In this document: positions 21,432 through 22,557 of the stretch, one piece after another
Position numbering within the stretch: position 1 is the first letter of the stretch
Layout: each line of letters begins with the position of its first letter
Assembly: GCA_965151315.1 (NCBI GenBank)
Contig: CBCTZG010000044.1
Location: 1 to 22,557 of the forward strand
Direction of reading: 5' to 3'
Source of the DNA: Avimonoglobus sp965151315
GTDB lineage: Bacteria > Bacillota > Clostridia > UBA1381
Length of the DNA stretch: 22,557 nucleotides
Translations under genes and position numbers: made by a program
Notes under the pieces: generated by a model
Told to the model about the DNA's origin: nothing
Seen by the model: only the letters and a program-made list of their open reading frames with translations
Databases searched by the model: none

Positions 21432-22067
21432 TTAAAGCATATCGTTTGTAAGTAATTCCATAAAAATACTGCCTTCCTCCGGTGGCATAATATACACCTC
21501 GCATTTCAAATCGTCAGACTCTTTTGTGAACAATCCTATGCTTAAAATAAACTGATTATCGTCCTCAATGACACTGCCCTTTAATGCGTTCGGTATCATT
21601 TTCCAACCCTTGTTATCGTTATCCAGGGCAATGTGTTTTTTGTTGTTACAGTATTCCACAATTGCCATAAATGCAGTTTCAAAGTACGGAAGTTCGCCCG
21701 GAAAATTTTCTGTCAGCCTGCTTATGGTATCTCCAATATATTTACTGATCCGCTGCCGGCAGTTTGGAAGAAGGGCATTGAGCGTAATCTTCACCCAGCC
21801 GTCGCGCGTTATATCAATATCACCGGCAATATCGAGTGATACATTTACTGTTCCAAGGCTGCTGTTGATTGGCTGCTTGTATTCGTATGGGCTTAGAAGA
21901 TTCCTTGATTTCACGCACAGATTTTCTATTTCGCACATAAATTCCTCAACGCCTTTGCTGATTTCCTTTTCTGAATTTGTTGTATTCATAGACAGTTTTG
22001 AAAGACGCTGAAGAACCTTAATTGTGTCTGCCTGCAAGCCGGTGATGATATTCTTAAACTGCTGCAT
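21432..22067 (-). CDS. DUF6100-like conjugative-element protein (211 aa)
   Basis: A soluble protein with a helical first 65 residues, then a beta-rich part (LGTVNVSLDIAGDIDITRDG, then VKITLNALLPN) and a C-terminal part with CNNKKHIALDNDNKGWKMIP followed by CEVYIMPPEEGSIFMELL. The sequence of a beta-rich core, a DND segment and a C-terminal EV.I.P strand resembles DUF6100 proteins of clostridial elements, but the match is from memory of patterns only. Its ATG (22067) overlaps the virB4 stop in TAATG, so it is translationally coupled to virB4. Function unknown. Confidence 0.65.
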   Translation of the reverse strand: MQQFKNIITGLQADTIKVLQRLSKLSMNTTNSEKEISKGVEEFMCEIENLCVKSRNLLSPYEYKQPINSSLGTVNVSLDIAGDIDITRDGWVKITLNALLPNCRQRISKYIGDTISRLTENFPGELPYFETAFMAIVEYCNNKKHIALDNDNKGWKMIPNALKGSVIEDDNQFILSIGLFTKESDDLKCEVYIMPPEEGSIFMELLTNDML

Positions 22068-22557
22068 TAACCTTTTCGCCTCTTTTCCAAGTCGCTTCTC
22101 TTAGTCGTCAGTAGATGGTACATAAGCGGCGACGCCTTGATATCAATACACACCTTATTCCTGTTTGCGCAGAGCAAAGCCTCGCCCCGTTGGTTTCTGA
22201 TAATCTGCATGGTCTCTTCATCGGAAAGAGCCATGTATTTCTGTACTGCAAAGGCTTCGTCCTCTTCTAACTGCAAAATAAATTTAATGCGGGAATTATT
22301 TATTACGCCTTTACCGTACTTACCGTCGTCCAGACTGAAAAAGTCCCCTATGTCCTGTGTTGCCGCAAACGCCGCACCGCCGTAGCCGCGGATTACCTTA
22401 AATATTTCCAGAACATAATCCGCCGCCAGCCTGTTGGAGCTTGCTCCAATCAGCGTCCACAGCTCATCAAGAAATATGACTTTTTTCTGTATCCTGCTTT
22501 CCTTGTCAATGCCAAAGTAAAAATGTAGGAAAACGCCGAAGAAATTTTGCATGTTTT
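22067..22557 (-). CDS. virB4: VirB4/TraE-type conjugation ATPase, C-terminal part (cut by window edge)
   Basis: The reading frame is open to the right end of the window, so the start and Walker A lie outside. What is seen is the C-terminal part of the ATPase domain: Walker B KKVIFLDELWTLIG, then VLEIFKVIRGYGGAAFAATQ (with the Gln of motif 3), DIGDFFSLDDGKYGKGVINN, and a C-terminal helical segment. VirB4 powers assembly and operation of the mating pore at the membrane. The ATG at 22552 is internal and not the true start. The first 54 bases of this fragment repeat at the left end of the window in reverse. Confidence 0.93.
   Translation of the reverse strand, partial: NMQNFFGVFLHFYFGIDKESRIQKKVIFLDELWTLIGASSNRLAADYVLEIFKVIRGYGGAAFAATQDIGDFFSLDDGKYGKGVINNSRIKFILQLEEDEAFAVQKYMALSDEETMQIIRNQRGEALLCANRNKVCIDIKASPLMYHLLTTKRSDLEKRRKG
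22504..22557. repeat. Right copy of 54-bp terminal inverted repeat
   Basis: Exact reverse complement of positions 1-54. It lies in the coding region of virB4, a few codons before the Walker B strand, so here the sequence is ordinary conserved coding DNA. Confidence 0.9.

Noticed and set aside
1..22557. Complete linear replicon with terminal inverted repeats
   Set aside because: The repeat lies inside virB4 just before Walker B, so the gene is cut in mid-domain, and relaxase and most transfer genes are missing. The window is a fragment.

Overview
The window reads as a fragment of a conjugative mobile element (integrative conjugative element or conjugative plasmid) from a low-GC Gram-positive host, most likely an anaerobic Clostridia relative. 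The grounds are strong GGAGG-type ribosome binding sites before almost every gene, a RepA_N/DUF6017-type replication initiator, a TraG/VirD4 coupling protein beside a VirB4 ATPase, and small conserved proteins typical of such elements. Nearly every gene lies on the minus strand, so the biological order runs from the right end to the left. No relaxase, integrase, tRNA, rRNA or CRISPR array was seen.

Right part (22557 down to about 15375), conjugation and replication control: the C-terminal part of VirB4 (cut by the window edge), a DUF6100-like protein, a winged-helix protein overlapping the coupling protein gene, the RepA_N initiator, a DUF5697-like protein, and an S1-domain RNA-binding protein behind an unusual inverted-repeat/leader-peptide segment. 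The S1 gene ends in a clear intrinsic terminator. A 51-residue Cys-rich gene (15205-15360) follows it.

Middle part (14900 down to 4723), one long run of DNA-maintenance genes: a large SF2 helicase with a zinc insertion, the element's own DNA polymerase III beta clamp, a zinc-finger protein, a YubB/Api92-like protein, a protein built from an internal duplication, a MoxR AAA+ ATPase, SSB, a VWA protein that forms a MoxR-VWA pair, and four small proteins. One of the four is a membrane protein whose only well-placed start codon is ATT. The run ends in an intrinsic terminator at 4662-4702.

Left part: a plus-strand toxin-antitoxin-like pair (DUF3990-type ADP-ribosyltransferase fold plus HTH protein) with two near-identical operators on its promoter sits between the long run and a second minus-strand operon. 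That operon encodes a sigma-region-2-like protein, a JAB/MPN metalloprotease, an E1/ThiF-like adenylyltransferase and a 60-residue protein.

The most striking feature is a roughly 260-bp control segment present twice in the same orientation, once before the sigma-like gene (2853-3113) and once before the helicase (14947-15207). Each copy has a good promoter, a tandem 13-mer, a long hairpin and then an almost perfectly conserved intrinsic terminator ending just before the Shine-Dalgarno sequence. I infer that both operons are held off by premature termination and switched on together by an antitermination mechanism. The window ends are a perfect 54-bp inverted repeat lying inside virB4, which is more likely an assembly boundary than a real replicon end.
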